DNA from: a virus | Virus record (IMG/VR): IMGVR_UViG_3300018083_000121 | Span: 1 to 21,916 of that record | Reading direction: 5' to 3' (one strand) | DNA: 21,916 bases | Shown here: piece by piece, positions 7,788-15,874 of the stretch | Position numbering within the stretch: position 1 is the stretch's first letter | How the letters are laid out: each line of letters starts with the position of its first letter | Notes under the pieces: generated by a model | Told to the model about the DNA's origin: nothing | The model's input: the letters and a program-made list of their open reading frames with translations, nothing else | Databases searched by the model: none | Position numbers and translations under genes: made by a program

Positions 7788-8279
7788 ATGTCAGACAAAC
7801 CGCAAACCTTTGCAGACGCGATCGGCGTCTGCCTGGCCCTGTCGCAGCGTTGCCTTGCCGAGGTGCGCGCGTTGGCGCGGCTGCCTGGACCGCCGGGACC
7901 GCCAGGACCAGCGGGCCGCAATGCCATCGACCTCGATCTGTTCAAGGATTACATCAACCAGAGCATTGCCGCCATGCTCGGCGCGGCGTCGGTTGCCTCG
8001 CCGGACGGCGGACGCACGTTGCAATTGTTGCTTGGCGGCAAGGTGCTCGGCGAGGTCAAGACCGCAACCGTGCTCGATGCCGGCGTCTGGAAAGACGGCA
8101 CCGCCTATAGCAAAGGCGACGGCGTCACCTCGGGCGGTTCGTTCTGGATCGCGCAGAGCGAGACTGCAAGCCGGCCCGGCAAAAGTGACGAATGGCGGCT
8201 TGCGGTGAAACGCGGCAACGACGGCCGCGACTATCGCGCAGACGACAAGCGCGCCACCGAGCCGGTCAGGTTCAGCTAA
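7788..8279 (+). CDS. Collagen-like protein with carbohydrate-binding-like module
   Basis: This is a 163-residue protein. A helical N terminus (1-32) leads into a short Gly-X-Y stretch at 34-43 (GPPGPPGPAG), then a helix (DLFKDYINQSIAAML) and a beta-rich C terminus. Residues about 98-139 (GVWKDGTAYSKGDGV, then FWIAQ and EWRLAV) match the general pattern of the small aromatic-rich CBM5/12-type binding module, in which exposed Trp and Tyr residues contact sugars. A related pattern occurs in the fibre gene at 15871. The stop overlaps the next start (TAATG). I infer a third fibre or decoration protein with sugar-binding ability. The module identity is from pattern, not from a search. Confidence 0.78.
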   Translation: MSDKPQTFADAIGVCLALSQRCLAEVRALARLPGPPGPPGPAGRNAIDLDLFKDYINQSIAAMLGAASVASPDGGRTLQLLLGGKVLGEVKTATVLDAGVWKDGTAYSKGDGVTSGGSFWIAQSETASRPGKSDEWRLAVKRGNDGRDYRADDKRATEPVRFS

Positions 8280-8899
8280 TGCACTCGATCCTGGAAATTC
8301 TCGATGAAGATCCGGCGAGCGCAGGGCCGGACCTGGTCAGCCTCGACGACCTCAAGCTTGCGCTCGGCATCACCGGCACCGACGAGGACGCTGCCCTGCA
8401 GGCGGCGATTACACACCAGTCACGGCTTATTGCTGAGTATTGTGATCGCCGTTTTGGCCTGGCCGAGGCGCTGGAAACTTTCACATTTGACCGCGGCGAG
8501 ACGATGCCGACCCGGCAGGCACTGACGCTGTCGCTTTATCCGGTGGCCGATGTGATCGAGGTCTCGATCGCGGGCGCGGCTTTCATCGATTATGAATTCG
8601 ATCCGGCGACCGGCCGGTTGTGGACTGAGAACTGGTGGACCTCTTCAATCGTCGCCGTCAACTACAGCGGCGGCTACGATCTGCCGGAAGAGGCACCGGC
8701 GCGGTTGGCGCAGGCGGTGATCGAGGCGGTTAACGGCAGCCGGTTGTATGGCGACCGTGACCCGTCGATCCGCGAGGTGCAGCACGGCGACACCAGGATT
8801 GCATATTTCACGTCGTCGCTGGCGCAGACCTCGCCCGGCTATTTGTCGGAAACGGTGATCGACCTGATCAAACCATTCCGGCGGTTACATGCAGCTTGA
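8279..8899 (+). CDS. Head-tail connector protein (gp6-like)
   Basis: This 206-residue protein resembles the HK97 gp6 connector family, which forms a ring under the portal and bridges to the tail. Characteristic features are the N-terminal LDDLKLALGI followed by acidic residues, the helix ending SRLIAEYCDRRFG, a middle hydrophobic strand segment, and the C-terminal YSGGYDLPEEAPARLAQAV helix followed by GDRDPSIREV. The frame stays open to 8192, but the upstream part would overlap the previous gene and has no family character. ATG 8279, in the TAATG overlap, fits the domain start. The end overlaps the next gene by 11 bases, consistent with coupled synthesis of the head-completion proteins. Confidence 0.88.
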   Translation: MHSILEILDEDPASAGPDLVSLDDLKLALGITGTDEDAALQAAITHQSRLIAEYCDRRFGLAEALETFTFDRGETMPTRQALTLSLYPVADVIEVSIAGAAFIDYEFDPATGRLWTENWWTSSIVAVNYSGGYDLPEEAPARLAQAVIEAVNGSRLYGDRDPSIREVQHGDTRIAYFTSSLAQTSPGYLSETVIDLIKPFRRLHAA

Positions 8900-9224
8900 C
8901 TATAGCGCGCTGCTCTACAACCCGGTTTATGCCGAGATCGGCGTGACGGCGACGTTCAATGCGGTTGCCATCACCGTGATCGATGACACCAGGCCGGTCA
9001 CCAACCCGGCCGGCAGCGGCGAGGTGCGCAGCGTCGGGCCTGGCGCCTATGCCCGCATTCCGGAACTGACTGCAGCCGGCATAGCGCGTGACGCCTACAT
9101 CGATGCAAGCTTAAGTTTCAACGGCCGCAGTTGGATCGTTCGGTCATACGAGTTGCGCGGCAGTCCGAACGGCGAGGACGCCGGCGAGGTGCGGTTTCTA
9201 TTGAAGGCAGCCGACGTTGGCTGA
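8889..9224 (+). CDS. Putative head closure / head-tail joining protein
   Basis: This 111-residue protein is predicted to be mostly beta strand (ALLYNPVYAEIGVTATF, then FNGRSWIVRSYELRG). Its size and its place between the gp6-like connector and the tail terminator match the head-tail adaptor slot, where a small beta-barrel ring closes the portal channel after packaging. Direct family motifs are weak, so the role is by gene order. It starts inside the end of the connector gene and ends eight bases inside the next gene, whose TTG start lies within it. Confidence 0.68.
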   Translation: MQLDYSALLYNPVYAEIGVTATFNAVAITVIDDTRPVTNPAGSGEVRSVGPGAYARIPELTAAGIARDAYIDASLSFNGRSWIVRSYELRGSPNGEDAGEVRFLLKAADVG

Positions 9225-9672
9225 CGTTCGCGAGGAGATCCTGGCGCGACTGCACGCGATCCTGGCGACCATCCCCAACATCCGCACGGCGCTGCGCAAC
9301 AACCTGGTTACAGCTGAAGAACAATTGCCGGCGGCGGCGTTGTTCGATGGAGACGAGGATACCGACGACGCCAGCGATGCGTCGATGCGCCAACCGTACC
9401 GTCCAACCATGGTGACCATGACGCCGGAAATCGTACTGGGCGAGCAATCCAGCGAGGCAGGCTCAAACCTATCGACGCTGCGCCGCGAATTGATCAAGCG
9501 TGTGCTGACCGACACCGCGCTGAATGAAACGATCGTCAAGACCGGACGCCACGGGAACGGTGCGATCCGCTACCTCGGTTGCATAACTGATTTCGGCGAT
9601 GGCCGGCAACTTAACGGCGTGCTGTCTGCCCGGTTCTTGTTCAAGTACACGCTGAAACCCGACGAGCTTTAA
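9217..9672 (+). CDS. Putative tail terminator (tail completion) protein
   Basis: This is a 151-residue protein starting at a TTG nine bases after GAAGG (9203-9207). An ATG start in this frame would remove the conserved N terminus. Typical features are an N-terminal helix (REEILARLHAILATI), RN followed by the LPAAALFDGDED segment, the VTMTPEIVL strand, a helix LSTLRRELIKRVLTD, and a final barrel strand set ending SARFLFKYTLKP. This arrangement fits proteins that cap the tail tube and mate with the head-closure ring. The next gene, the tail tube protein, begins 16 bases later with its own AAAGGAG. Confidence 0.72.
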   Translation: MADVREEILARLHAILATIPNIRTALRNNLVTAEEQLPAAALFDGDEDTDDASDASMRQPYRPTMVTMTPEIVLGEQSSEAGSNLSTLRRELIKRVLTDTALNETIVKTGRHGNGAIRYLGCITDFGDGRQLNGVLSARFLFKYTLKPDEL

Positions 9673-9688
9673 AGGAGCATCCACCGCC

Positions 9689-10225
9689 ATGGCGACATCA
9701 CCGAGCGTCCAGAATTATCACATCGGAAAGGGCATCGTTACATTCAAGGAAGAGGGAAGCGCCGGCACGGCCGTCGATCTCGGCAATGCGCCGAGCTTCG
9801 TCTATACGCCGACGATCGAGAAGCTTGAACACTTTTCCAGCAGGGAAGGCGTGAAGACGAAAGACTTCACGGCAGTCACTCAGGTCGGCGCCACCATCAA
9901 GCTGACGCTGGACGAGATCACCGCCGAGAACTTGGCGATCTTCATGCTCGGCGAACTGGGCACGCCGGCCTCGGGCACCGTCGAAATATCCGCGCTGAAA
10001 AAGATCGAGTTCGTCGGTGAGTTGTCGGTCACAGGCAGCAACGACATCGGCCAGAAGGTCGATTGGACCGGCATGGTTTCGTTCGTGCCGTCCGGCGATT
10101 TCTCTTTTATCACCGACCAGGACGAGTTCAGCGTGATCGAGCTCGAGGCCGAGGTGATGAAGGACGACACCGACGGATCGTTCGGCAAGATCACCGTGAC
10201 CGATCCCGACTTTGTGGGGCCGTGA
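9689..10225 (+). CDS. Major tail tube protein
   Basis: This 178-residue protein should polymerise into stacked hexameric rings that form the tail tube. The sequence is beta-rich: an N-terminal YHIGKGIVTFKEE, a VDLGNAPSFVYTPTIEKLEH segment, the FTAVTQVGATIKLTLDEIT sheet, and a C-terminal FSFITDQDEFSVIELEAEV strand pair. Length and position, between tail terminator and assembly chaperones, are as expected. AAAGGAG at 9671-9677 precedes the ATG by eleven bases, a long spacing but the best site of this gene group. The gene is followed two bases later by the chaperone gene. Confidence 0.87.
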   Translation: MATSPSVQNYHIGKGIVTFKEEGSAGTAVDLGNAPSFVYTPTIEKLEHFSSREGVKTKDFTAVTQVGATIKLTLDEITAENLAIFMLGELGTPASGTVEISALKKIEFVGELSVTGSNDIGQKVDWTGMVSFVPSGDFSFITDQDEFSVIELEAEVMKDDTDGSFGKITVTDPDFVGP

Positions 10226-10227
10226 CA

Positions 10228-10689
10228 ATGGATCTGCTGGACATCGCGCCGGCCACCTCGGTCGAGCCGGTCAAGCTCGCCAACGGTCAGCGCCTGGTGG
10301 TGCGGGGATTGCACGCCAACGCTATCGCCGCCATCGTCTCGCGGTTTCCGGAAATGGTGTTGCTGCTCGGCGGCGGCGACAACCTGGTGCCGAAATTGGT
10401 CGCGCAGTGCGGCGTGGCGATCGGCCCGATCATCGCCGCCGGCTGCGATCACCTCGGCGACGAGAAGGCCGAACAGGTTGCTGCCGCGCTGCTGATCGAG
10501 GATCAGATCAAGTTGCTGACGGCCATTGTCGGGCTGACATTCCCAAACGGACTAGGGGCCGTCATGGACATGGTAACGGCAGCCATGACCGGCCCCAGCG
10601 CCAAGCCGATCGTGCGCGTCCGCTTGAAGAAATCGCCATCGGCATCACCGCACTCGTCCGGCGCGGATTTGCCGCCGACTATGCAATGA
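10228..10689 (+). CDS. Tail assembly chaperone, first frame (gpG-like, pre-tape measure)
   Basis: This is a 153-residue protein. ATG 10228 follows the tail tube stop by two bases. The frame extends upstream to 10063, but only as a shadow of the tail tube gene. Conserved-looking segments are LVVRGLHANAIAAIVSRFPEM, the Gly-rich turn LLGGGDN, AAGCDHLGD, and EDQIKLLTAIVGLTFP. These fit a pre-tape-measure family of Hyphomicrobiales phages. Such proteins coat the tape measure protein during tail assembly and are absent from the finished tail. The last 20 residues, after RLKK, are Ser/Pro-rich and resemble the disordered tails of this family. The stop overlaps a second short frame, the likely frameshift partner. 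Confidence 0.83.
   Translation: MDLLDIAPATSVEPVKLANGQRLVVRGLHANAIAAIVSRFPEMVLLLGGGDNLVPKLVAQCGVAIGPIIAAGCDHLGDEKAEQVAAALLIEDQIKLLTAIVGLTFPNGLGAVMDMVTAAMTGPSAKPIVRVRLKKSPSASPHSSGADLPPTMQ
10590..10689 (+). other. Probable -1 ribosomal frameshift region between tail chaperone frames
   Basis: Here two frames are open together. The -1 frame reads EIAIGITALVRRGF and continues into the second chaperone's ATG region with no break in protein-like character, whereas the 0 frame turns into Ser/Pro-rich sequence. Tailed phages of this type commonly join the two chaperone frames by -1 slippage. The best candidate slip site by eye is TTGAAGAAATC at 10624-10634, where two lysine codons can re-pair by wobble on GAA, but it is not a canonical heptamer. 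The exact site is uncertain. Confidence 0.45.
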
Positions 10690-10847
10690 GCCTGACGCCG
10701 CGGCAGATCGCGGCCTATCTGGATTTTAGCGCCAAGCTCGACAAGCTCGACCAGGCGACCCGCCTGCACATCGCTGCCGTGGGCGCGCAGAGCGACGGCG
10801 CCACCATCAACAAGATGCTGAAGGAATTGACCGAGCCATGGCGCTGA
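10686..10847 (+). CDS. Tail assembly chaperone, second frame (gpT-like)
   Basis: This is a short frame of 53 residues (MSLTPRQIAAYLDFSAKLDK and onward) whose ATG overlaps the stop of the first chaperone (ATGA). It is helical, Ala/Leu-rich and ends in KMLKELTEPWR. In size and order it matches the second frame found between the tail chaperone and tape measure in most siphoviruses. Homology-like sequence begins about 20 codons before this ATG, in the overlap with the first frame, so the functional product may be the frameshift fusion rather than this short protein alone. Re-initiation at the overlapping ATG remains an alternative. Confidence 0.7.
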   Translation: MSLTPRQIAAYLDFSAKLDKLDQATRLHIAAVGAQSDGATINKMLKELTEPWR

Positions 10848-11401
10848 GGGTGCGCATCACCACAGACAAGGTGAAACTGTCGCGGGCGTTCTTGGAAAAA
10901 ACGCGCCCGATCGCCACCGCCGCTGTCGCTGCTTTGAACAAGGTGAGCGAGGACGCGGTCGATGAAGGCCGCGACGACATCGGCGCCGCGGGGCCTGGCT
11001 TCAAGCATGCCAAATGGCAGTCGGGCTACAAATACCGGATCAAGGGCGCGACCAAGAACGGCGTGCCGTCGATGGAAGCGATCAGCTTCTTTTCGCATCG
11101 CTATGGCTTGGCCAGCGTGTTTCAGGAAGGCGCCACCATCAAGGGCAAGCCGCTGATGTGGATACCGACGAGGAAAGGCACGCCGCCGCCGGGCAAGTCC
11201 GGCAAGAAGCTCACATTTGGCACGATCAAAGGCGTGCCGCTGGCGTTCGACGCCGAGGACCACAACCGCAAGCGCAAGCCACTTTATATCGGCGTGCCGC
11301 GCGTCGTTATCCCGAAGAAATTCCACCTCAACGAAATCATCGAAGCCAACGCCGAGAAGATCGGCGAGGCGTTCCTTAAAGAATTCAAGGACAGCGACTG
11401 A
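10838..11401 (+). CDS. Conserved phage protein before the tape measure (DUF6441-like)
   Basis: This is a 187-residue protein. The N terminus is a basic, helical stretch (AFLEKTRPIATAAVAALNKV). The centre contains RYGLASVFQEGATIKG followed by PLMWIPTRKGTP, and later LYIGVPRVVIPKKFH. The pattern of a buried EGATI segment followed by a 'WIPT' strand and a Gly/Lys-rich loop resembles DUF6441-type proteins, which lie next to tail chaperone or tape measure genes in alphaproteobacterial phages. I recall no firm function, and a neck or tail completion role is possible. It overlaps the preceding frame by ten bases and the tape measure start by one (TGATG). Confidence 0.75.
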   Translation: MALRVRITTDKVKLSRAFLEKTRPIATAAVAALNKVSEDAVDEGRDDIGAAGPGFKHAKWQSGYKYRIKGATKNGVPSMEAISFFSHRYGLASVFQEGATIKGKPLMWIPTRKGTPPPGKSGKKLTFGTIKGVPLAFDAEDHNRKRKPLYIGVPRVVIPKKFHLNEIIEANAEKIGEAFLKEFKDSD

Positions 11402-13074
11402 TGGTTGCCAAGCTTTCGGCCAGGATCGAACTGGAAGGCGGCAAGGAGATCGAGCGGCAGCTTGAGAGCCTTAGCAAGTCAGCGCAAAAAGTATTTAGCG
11501 ATATTAATAAAGCTGCCAGCAAGGCTGGCGGCTTCGACAATCTCGATACTGGCGCGGTTGATAAAACCATCGCGAGCGCCAAGCTCGCTGGCGATGAAAT
11601 TGAAAAAGTAAAGAAACTACTGGGCGACACCGCAAAGCTGGAAAAGCTGGTGCAAGCTCTGTCGCTGGTTGATGGCCAATTCAACAAACTCGGCATCTCG
11701 GCCAGGGCCTTGCTGTTGGTGCTGGGGCCGGTCGGCGCCATCGTCACCGTGCTGTCGGTGGCGCTCGGCGTCGGGCTGGTCACCGCTCTGGTCAAGGCCG
11801 GCCAGGCGATCAGTGCCATCGACGCGGAGGCCATCAAGCTCGGCAGCACTTTCGAGAAGTTCAGCAAGGTGCGTGAGGGCTTGCTGCGGGCCGGCATTGT
11901 GCCCGAAAGCATCGCTCAAGGCCTTGAGCATCTGCAAAGCCAGATCGACAAGGTCACGATCGCGCGGGTGGAACTGGAAATCACCAAAGCGCAGAAAAAC
12001 ATCGCCGCCGGCTGGCCACCCACTTCAGCCGGCCTTGAGTTTCTGCGCCAGACGGCGCTGAAAGCCGGTGAGGCGGGCGAGGCGGCGCGCAGGGGCCTAG
12101 AGACGATCGGCCGGCCGATCACAGACAACGTGACACCGCTACTTGACGCAATGATCCGTTCGGCTGGCGGTGCCGCCAAAGCCATCCCGAATATTGCTGC
12201 TGAGCTGCAGGGCCTGGGCACAGCGGGCGAGCGCGCCCGTCTCGTCACCGGATTGATGGACGCGATCAAGGTCGAGTCCGGCAATGCGGTGACGGCAACG
12301 CGACCGCTGCTCGAGCTTCTGGAAAAGATGCCGCCTGGGCTGGAGCGCGACAAGGCGTCGGTTGATGCGTTCGGCAGCGCGTTGGGAACGCAAGTTGCGC
12401 AATTGCTCAATCTCGGCACATCGATCAGCGACATCATAACCAAGAGCCAAGGCATGGCGCAGAGCCAGGCCGACGCCGGCAACCGGATCGTGCAAGCCTT
12501 CAACACGGCGAAAGCGTCACTGACCGGGTTTGATCAACTCTGGGGTCAAATAGCGTCAAGCGGCGTTACGGCTCTCAGCGCGATCAACTCCTCGATGGAT
12601 ACCCTGATCACCAAGCTCGGCGAAGCGGTCAGGCTGATGGGGCAATTGTCTCCGGGCGGCGGTGGCGGCGGTGCTGCACCGGCGCTTGCCGGCGGCGGCT
12701 TGATGGGCGGGCGCGGCACCGGCACCTCGGACAGCAACTTGGCTTGGCTGTCGCGCGGCGAGCACGTTATGCCGGCCCGCGCAGTTCGGCAGCCGGGCGT
12801 TCTTTCACTGCTGGAGGCGCTGCGCCGATCCGGCGGCAACCTTTCCGGCGTGCTTGATCGCCTCGGCGGCTTTGCGCTCGGCGGCCTGGTCGGGCCTGTG
12901 CCGGCCTTCGCCGGCGGCGGCGTCAACAGCATGAGCCACATCACCATTGCGTTTCCCGGCGTGCCGCCAATCGGTGGGCTGCGTGCGCCCGGCTCGGTTG
13001 TCGATGAGTTGCGCAAGGCCGCGGGCCTTGCGCAAGTGCGATCCGGTGGTCGCAAGCCGTCGCGGTATTCCTGA
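11401..13074 (+). CDS. Tail tape measure protein (short)
   Basis: This 557-residue protein would set tail length and pass through the tube during DNA ejection. The N-terminal hundred residues are charged and coiled-coil-like. A strong hydrophobic segment (about 103-131, ALLLVLGPVGAIVTV and onward) is a likely membrane-active helix. The middle is long Ala/Leu-rich helix. The C terminus has the family signature: a Gly-rich linker, then ALAGGGLMGGRG, LAWLSRGEHVMPARAVRQPG and LLEALRR. At the usual ratio of about 0.15 nm per residue, the tail would be near 80 nm, at the short end for a siphovirus (inference). A patch around 11490-11610 is AT-richer than its surroundings. Confidence 0.87.
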   Translation: MVAKLSARIELEGGKEIERQLESLSKSAQKVFSDINKAASKAGGFDNLDTGAVDKTIASAKLAGDEIEKVKKLLGDTAKLEKLVQALSLVDGQFNKLGISARALLLVLGPVGAIVTVLSVALGVGLVTALVKAGQAISAIDAEAIKLGSTFEKFSKVREGLLRAGIVPESIAQGLEHLQSQIDKVTIARVELEITKAQKNIAAGWPPTSAGLEFLRQTALKAGEAGEAARRGLETIGRPITDNVTPLLDAMIRSAGGAAKAIPNIAAELQGLGTAGERARLVTGLMDAIKVESGNAVTATRPLLELLEKMPPGLERDKASVDAFGSALGTQVAQLLNLGTSISDIITKSQGMAQSQADAGNRIVQAFNTAKASLTGFDQLWGQIASSGVTALSAINSSMDTLITKLGEAVRLMGQLSPGGGGGGAAPALAGGGLMGGRGTGTSDSNLAWLSRGEHVMPARAVRQPGVLSLLEALRRSGGNLSGVLDRLGGFALGGLVGPVPAFAGGGVNSMSHITIAFPGVPPIGGLRAPGSVVDELRKAAGLAQVRSGGRKPSRYS

Positions 13075-13457
13075 TGCCGGCCTACACGCTGCTCGCTATC
13101 GACGGCATCGACTTCAGCCAATGGGCGGTGCGCTGCATCACCATGACGCTCGAGCCGATCGAGCAGGCGGCGGCGCTGGCGCGCGACTGCCGCGGGATGC
13201 TGGCGGATATTTCGCTGGCGCAGTTTCGGCAATACCGGGTCACGATTGAATGCACCGACCATGAGGCGCCGCAGCTGACCGGCATCTGGCCTGGCCAGGA
13301 CGTCACCATCACTTGCATTCCCGGCCTCGGCGTGCCGAACGACACAACCGGCCAACTGACCATCCTGGCCAAGGTCACTAGCTGGAACACCAGCCGCGAC
13401 GAGTGGGCCGCCGAGGTGGCGTGGCAACTTGAAGCCGAGCAAAGGGCGATCAGCTAG
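13074..13457 (+). CDS. Putative tail tip protein, small
   Basis: This is a 127-residue protein rich in beta strand (YTLLAIDGIDFSQWAVRCIT; QYRVTIECTDHEAP; VTITCIPGLGV; WAAEVAWQLEAEQ). It lies directly between the tape measure and the large hub-like protein, the place of distal-tail adaptors. I recognise the N-terminal pattern from uncharacterised tail proteins of Hyphomicrobiales phages but cannot attach a precise family. No catalytic motif is seen. The start overlaps the tape measure stop by one base, and the next gene begins immediately after its stop. Confidence 0.72.
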   Translation: MPAYTLLAIDGIDFSQWAVRCITMTLEPIEQAAALARDCRGMLADISLAQFRQYRVTIECTDHEAPQLTGIWPGQDVTITCIPGLGVPNDTTGQLTILAKVTSWNTSRDEWAAEVAWQLEAEQRAIS

Positions 13458-15485
13458 ATGCCAGCCGGCGAGCCGTATTTTGCCTGGATCGATGCCAGCG
13501 AAACGGCGTTCGGTCCCGAGCATTTGCGCTGGGATGAAAGCGTTTTCTCTTTCACATGCGAGCAGAGCGAAGGCGACCCGGCAAGCTTGACGGTGGTGGT
13601 CAGGCGCCCGCGCAATGTTAGCGGCGATCCGATTGGCCTGCTCGGTCCTGGCAGAAAGATATGGGCGTGGTTTGCGCTCGACTGCGGCGGCGGCGCTCTC
13701 TTCAAGTTTCGCGGGCGGTTGGTTGGCGTGCCAACGTCTATCTTTGAAGAACTGGTAACGCTTGAGTTCATCGCCCGGCCTTTCGATGTCGTGGCCCAGA
13801 AACAGGCGCTTGCCGAAAGCCTCAAGGTGCTGCCGTTCTACGACGAACTGGTGATCGATCCAGAGCAGCGCAACGATCCCGAGGTGGTGCTGGAAGGCTA
13901 CTCCAAGATCTGGCATTACGACCGCGAGACGCATGTGCTGACGGTGTCCGACGAGATCGTCGGCGAGGACGGCCTGGTCGAGTTCGACGGGGCGTCCGAA
14001 GCCGGCAAGGTTCTTTATGACGGCCTTGGCCTGACGCTAACATCGGGGCCGCTGGCGCGCGTCGATCTGTCTGCTGAGTTTTCCTGGACGCAACAAGCCT
14101 ACGGCACCGTCGATCTAACCGACTACCTGAAGAACAACTGGCCGGAAAATATTGAAGCCACCCAGGGCGAAACTTTTACTTCGTTCACATTGGATGCCGG
14201 GAGCTGGCCCAAGCCGGGCGCGGGTCTCGGCGATGGCTGGACGGTGTCGGAGGCAACTGCGTGGAATATGTTCGACACAGAGGTCTCAACGGTAACCGAG
14301 GGCGGTACGCTCAACGTCGATTGGTGGGACGGTGAAACGGTTAGCATCTCGTCAAGTTCTTCGGCTTCGTCAATGCGGATGCAACCTCCTGGCTCAATCC
14401 AGTTTCAGCCGATTGTGACTGCGGATGATTCGCAAGTCACTTATGCGACCGATGAGCTTGGCACCTATCCCGCCTCTGCTTCTTACAACTTCACTTCGGT
14501 GGCAGGCGTTCTGCCGTGCCATCATGTGCAGGCCACATTGCTGGCAGGCTACACGGCAGAGCGGCCTTGCACCGAACAGGTAACGATCTCGCTCGTCGCT
14601 GACGTGCAGCACATTCTGACGGACCCGGAGGACGGCGAGGCGCTGCGCCTTGATGGTATCAAGTCTGTTAATCTGAGCGAAGCAGGCAGCGACGGCGTCA
14701 TTCCGATTGGCGACCCAAGGCGGCGCTCGTACATTGCAACAGCGCGCGGTAACCAAAGCATCGAGCATTTGATTTCGCTTGCCCGCACGCATCTGCTGAA
14801 GCGTTCGCGCGTGGTGGAAATATCCTTCGCGCCAAAGCTTGAGCGCATGGCCGAAATCACCTTGCGCAAGAATGCCTTTATCATCGAGCCACGCATCGGT
14901 GAAGCGACCGGCAAGATTATTAGCTACACGCTTGCGCTGGACGGTGCAGACGGACGCATCAACTGCGAGGTCAAGATCGGCTGCGCCATCGGGCGGGCGG
15001 GTTCGCAGATCGCAACTGGCGGCGATCCGACCTATGCGGAGGAGGCCTATACCGGCGCTGACTATCAGCAATTCACCGGACGCATTGTTTTGTTCGATAG
15101 CTCGGTCGGCTATGCGCCACCCAACGCCAACCCTGATGATGACGGCATAAACTTCATGTCGGTGATCGCTGCTGAGGACGTGATCGACCAGCCGCTGGTG
15201 GTTGAGAACACGGCGGCTTTTCAGTGGGGGTTCATCCAACTCCATGCCTATACGGGCGGGTTTAATGGCATGATTACCGGGCCGGCTTATTTCCTGACCT
15301 ACGGCGCAGACTATGCGCAACAATTGCTGCAGGCCCGCAACCAAGCCGCCACGGATGCGCTGAAGCTCTGTGAGACAAAGGCGACCTTTAAGTTGAAATC
15401 CATGACGCGCGAGTTCGCCACGCCTTACGACATCCAGGTGACTGACGTGAAAATTCCGACCGGCTATGACCTGGAGGCGGTGTGA
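13458..15485 (+). CDS. Putative tail hub / tail-tip structural protein
   Basis: This is a 675-residue protein. The N-terminal part (EPYFAWIDASETAF, then FSFTCEQSEGDPASLTVVVRRP and LFKFRGRLVGVP) has the strand pattern of baseplate-hub or tail-associated proteins, with the first domain resembling a distal-tail fold. The middle includes LSAEFSWTQQAYGTVDLTDYL, and a later section has HLLKRSRVVEISFAP and GKIISYTLALDGADGRINCEV, typical of long hub proteins in alphaproteobacterial phages. It probably forms the tail tip plug to which fibres attach. No peptidase or lysozyme motif was seen. It starts at the base after the preceding stop and is full length with no sign of disruption. Confidence 0.75.
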   Translation: MPAGEPYFAWIDASETAFGPEHLRWDESVFSFTCEQSEGDPASLTVVVRRPRNVSGDPIGLLGPGRKIWAWFALDCGGGALFKFRGRLVGVPTSIFEELVTLEFIARPFDVVAQKQALAESLKVLPFYDELVIDPEQRNDPEVVLEGYSKIWHYDRETHVLTVSDEIVGEDGLVEFDGASEAGKVLYDGLGLTLTSGPLARVDLSAEFSWTQQAYGTVDLTDYLKNNWPENIEATQGETFTSFTLDAGSWPKPGAGLGDGWTVSEATAWNMFDTEVSTVTEGGTLNVDWWDGETVSISSSSSASSMRMQPPGSIQFQPIVTADDSQVTYATDELGTYPASASYNFTSVAGVLPCHHVQATLLAGYTAERPCTEQVTISLVADVQHILTDPEDGEALRLDGIKSVNLSEAGSDGVIPIGDPRRRSYIATARGNQSIEHLISLARTHLLKRSRVVEISFAPKLERMAEITLRKNAFIIEPRIGEATGKIISYTLALDGADGRINCEVKIGCAIGRAGSQIATGGDPTYAEEAYTGADYQQFTGRIVLFDSSVGYAPPNANPDDDGINFMSVIAAEDVIDQPLVVENTAAFQWGFIQLHAYTGGFNGMITGPAYFLTYGADYAQQLLQARNQAATDALKLCETKATFKLKSMTREFATPYDIQVTDVKIPTGYDLEAV

Positions 15486-15874
15486 TGGGGTTTGAAACCG
15501 TCGTCCGTCCGGTTGTCTTTCCCAATATTCGACCGGCAGCGCCGCGCGCGCTGCGCATCGAGGACGCGCCCGACAAAGGGATTGCCGTCATCAACGGCGG
15601 CAGCAATTCTGTGGTTGATCTTCCGTTTAGTTTTTCTAGCAACTGGTCAAAGCACCGCATGGTCGAGGTCAAGCGCGTGTATGACAAGGTGCGCGTTTAT
15701 TACGTCCTTCCGGATGGCACGATGGACAAAAGCAGATATTGGGAATTCGAGGTGTTGCGCTCGATTCAGTATCTGGAGAATGGCACCACCGCCATCGGCG
15801 CGCGGTTCGCGCCGTTCCAGGACCTTGCGAACGTAGAGGTCATCGATACAGGCCTGACCAGGTACAACAGATGA
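15485..15874 (+). CDS. Small tail-associated protein, unknown
   Basis: This is a 129-residue protein. ATG 15485 overlaps the preceding TGA and lies seven bases after GGAGG (15473-15477), so it is preferred to the GTG one codon earlier. The sequence contains NIRPAAPRALRIEDAP and then a likely strand-rich domain (VEVKRVYDKVRVYYVLPDG and WEFEVLRSIQYL). I cannot name a family with confidence. Its place between hub and fibres suggests a connector of the tail tip to fibre proteins. The stop overlaps the next start (ATGA). Confidence 0.65.
   Translation: MGFETVVRPVVFPNIRPAAPRALRIEDAPDKGIAVINGGSNSVVDLPFSFSSNWSKHRMVEVKRVYDKVRVYYVLPDGTMDKSRYWEFEVLRSIQYLENGTTAIGARFAPFQDLANVEVIDTGLTRYNR

Noticed and set aside
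12546-13934. Minus-strand open frame of 462 codons
   Set aside because: It spans the ends of three well-supported plus-strand genes and has no coherent protein features.
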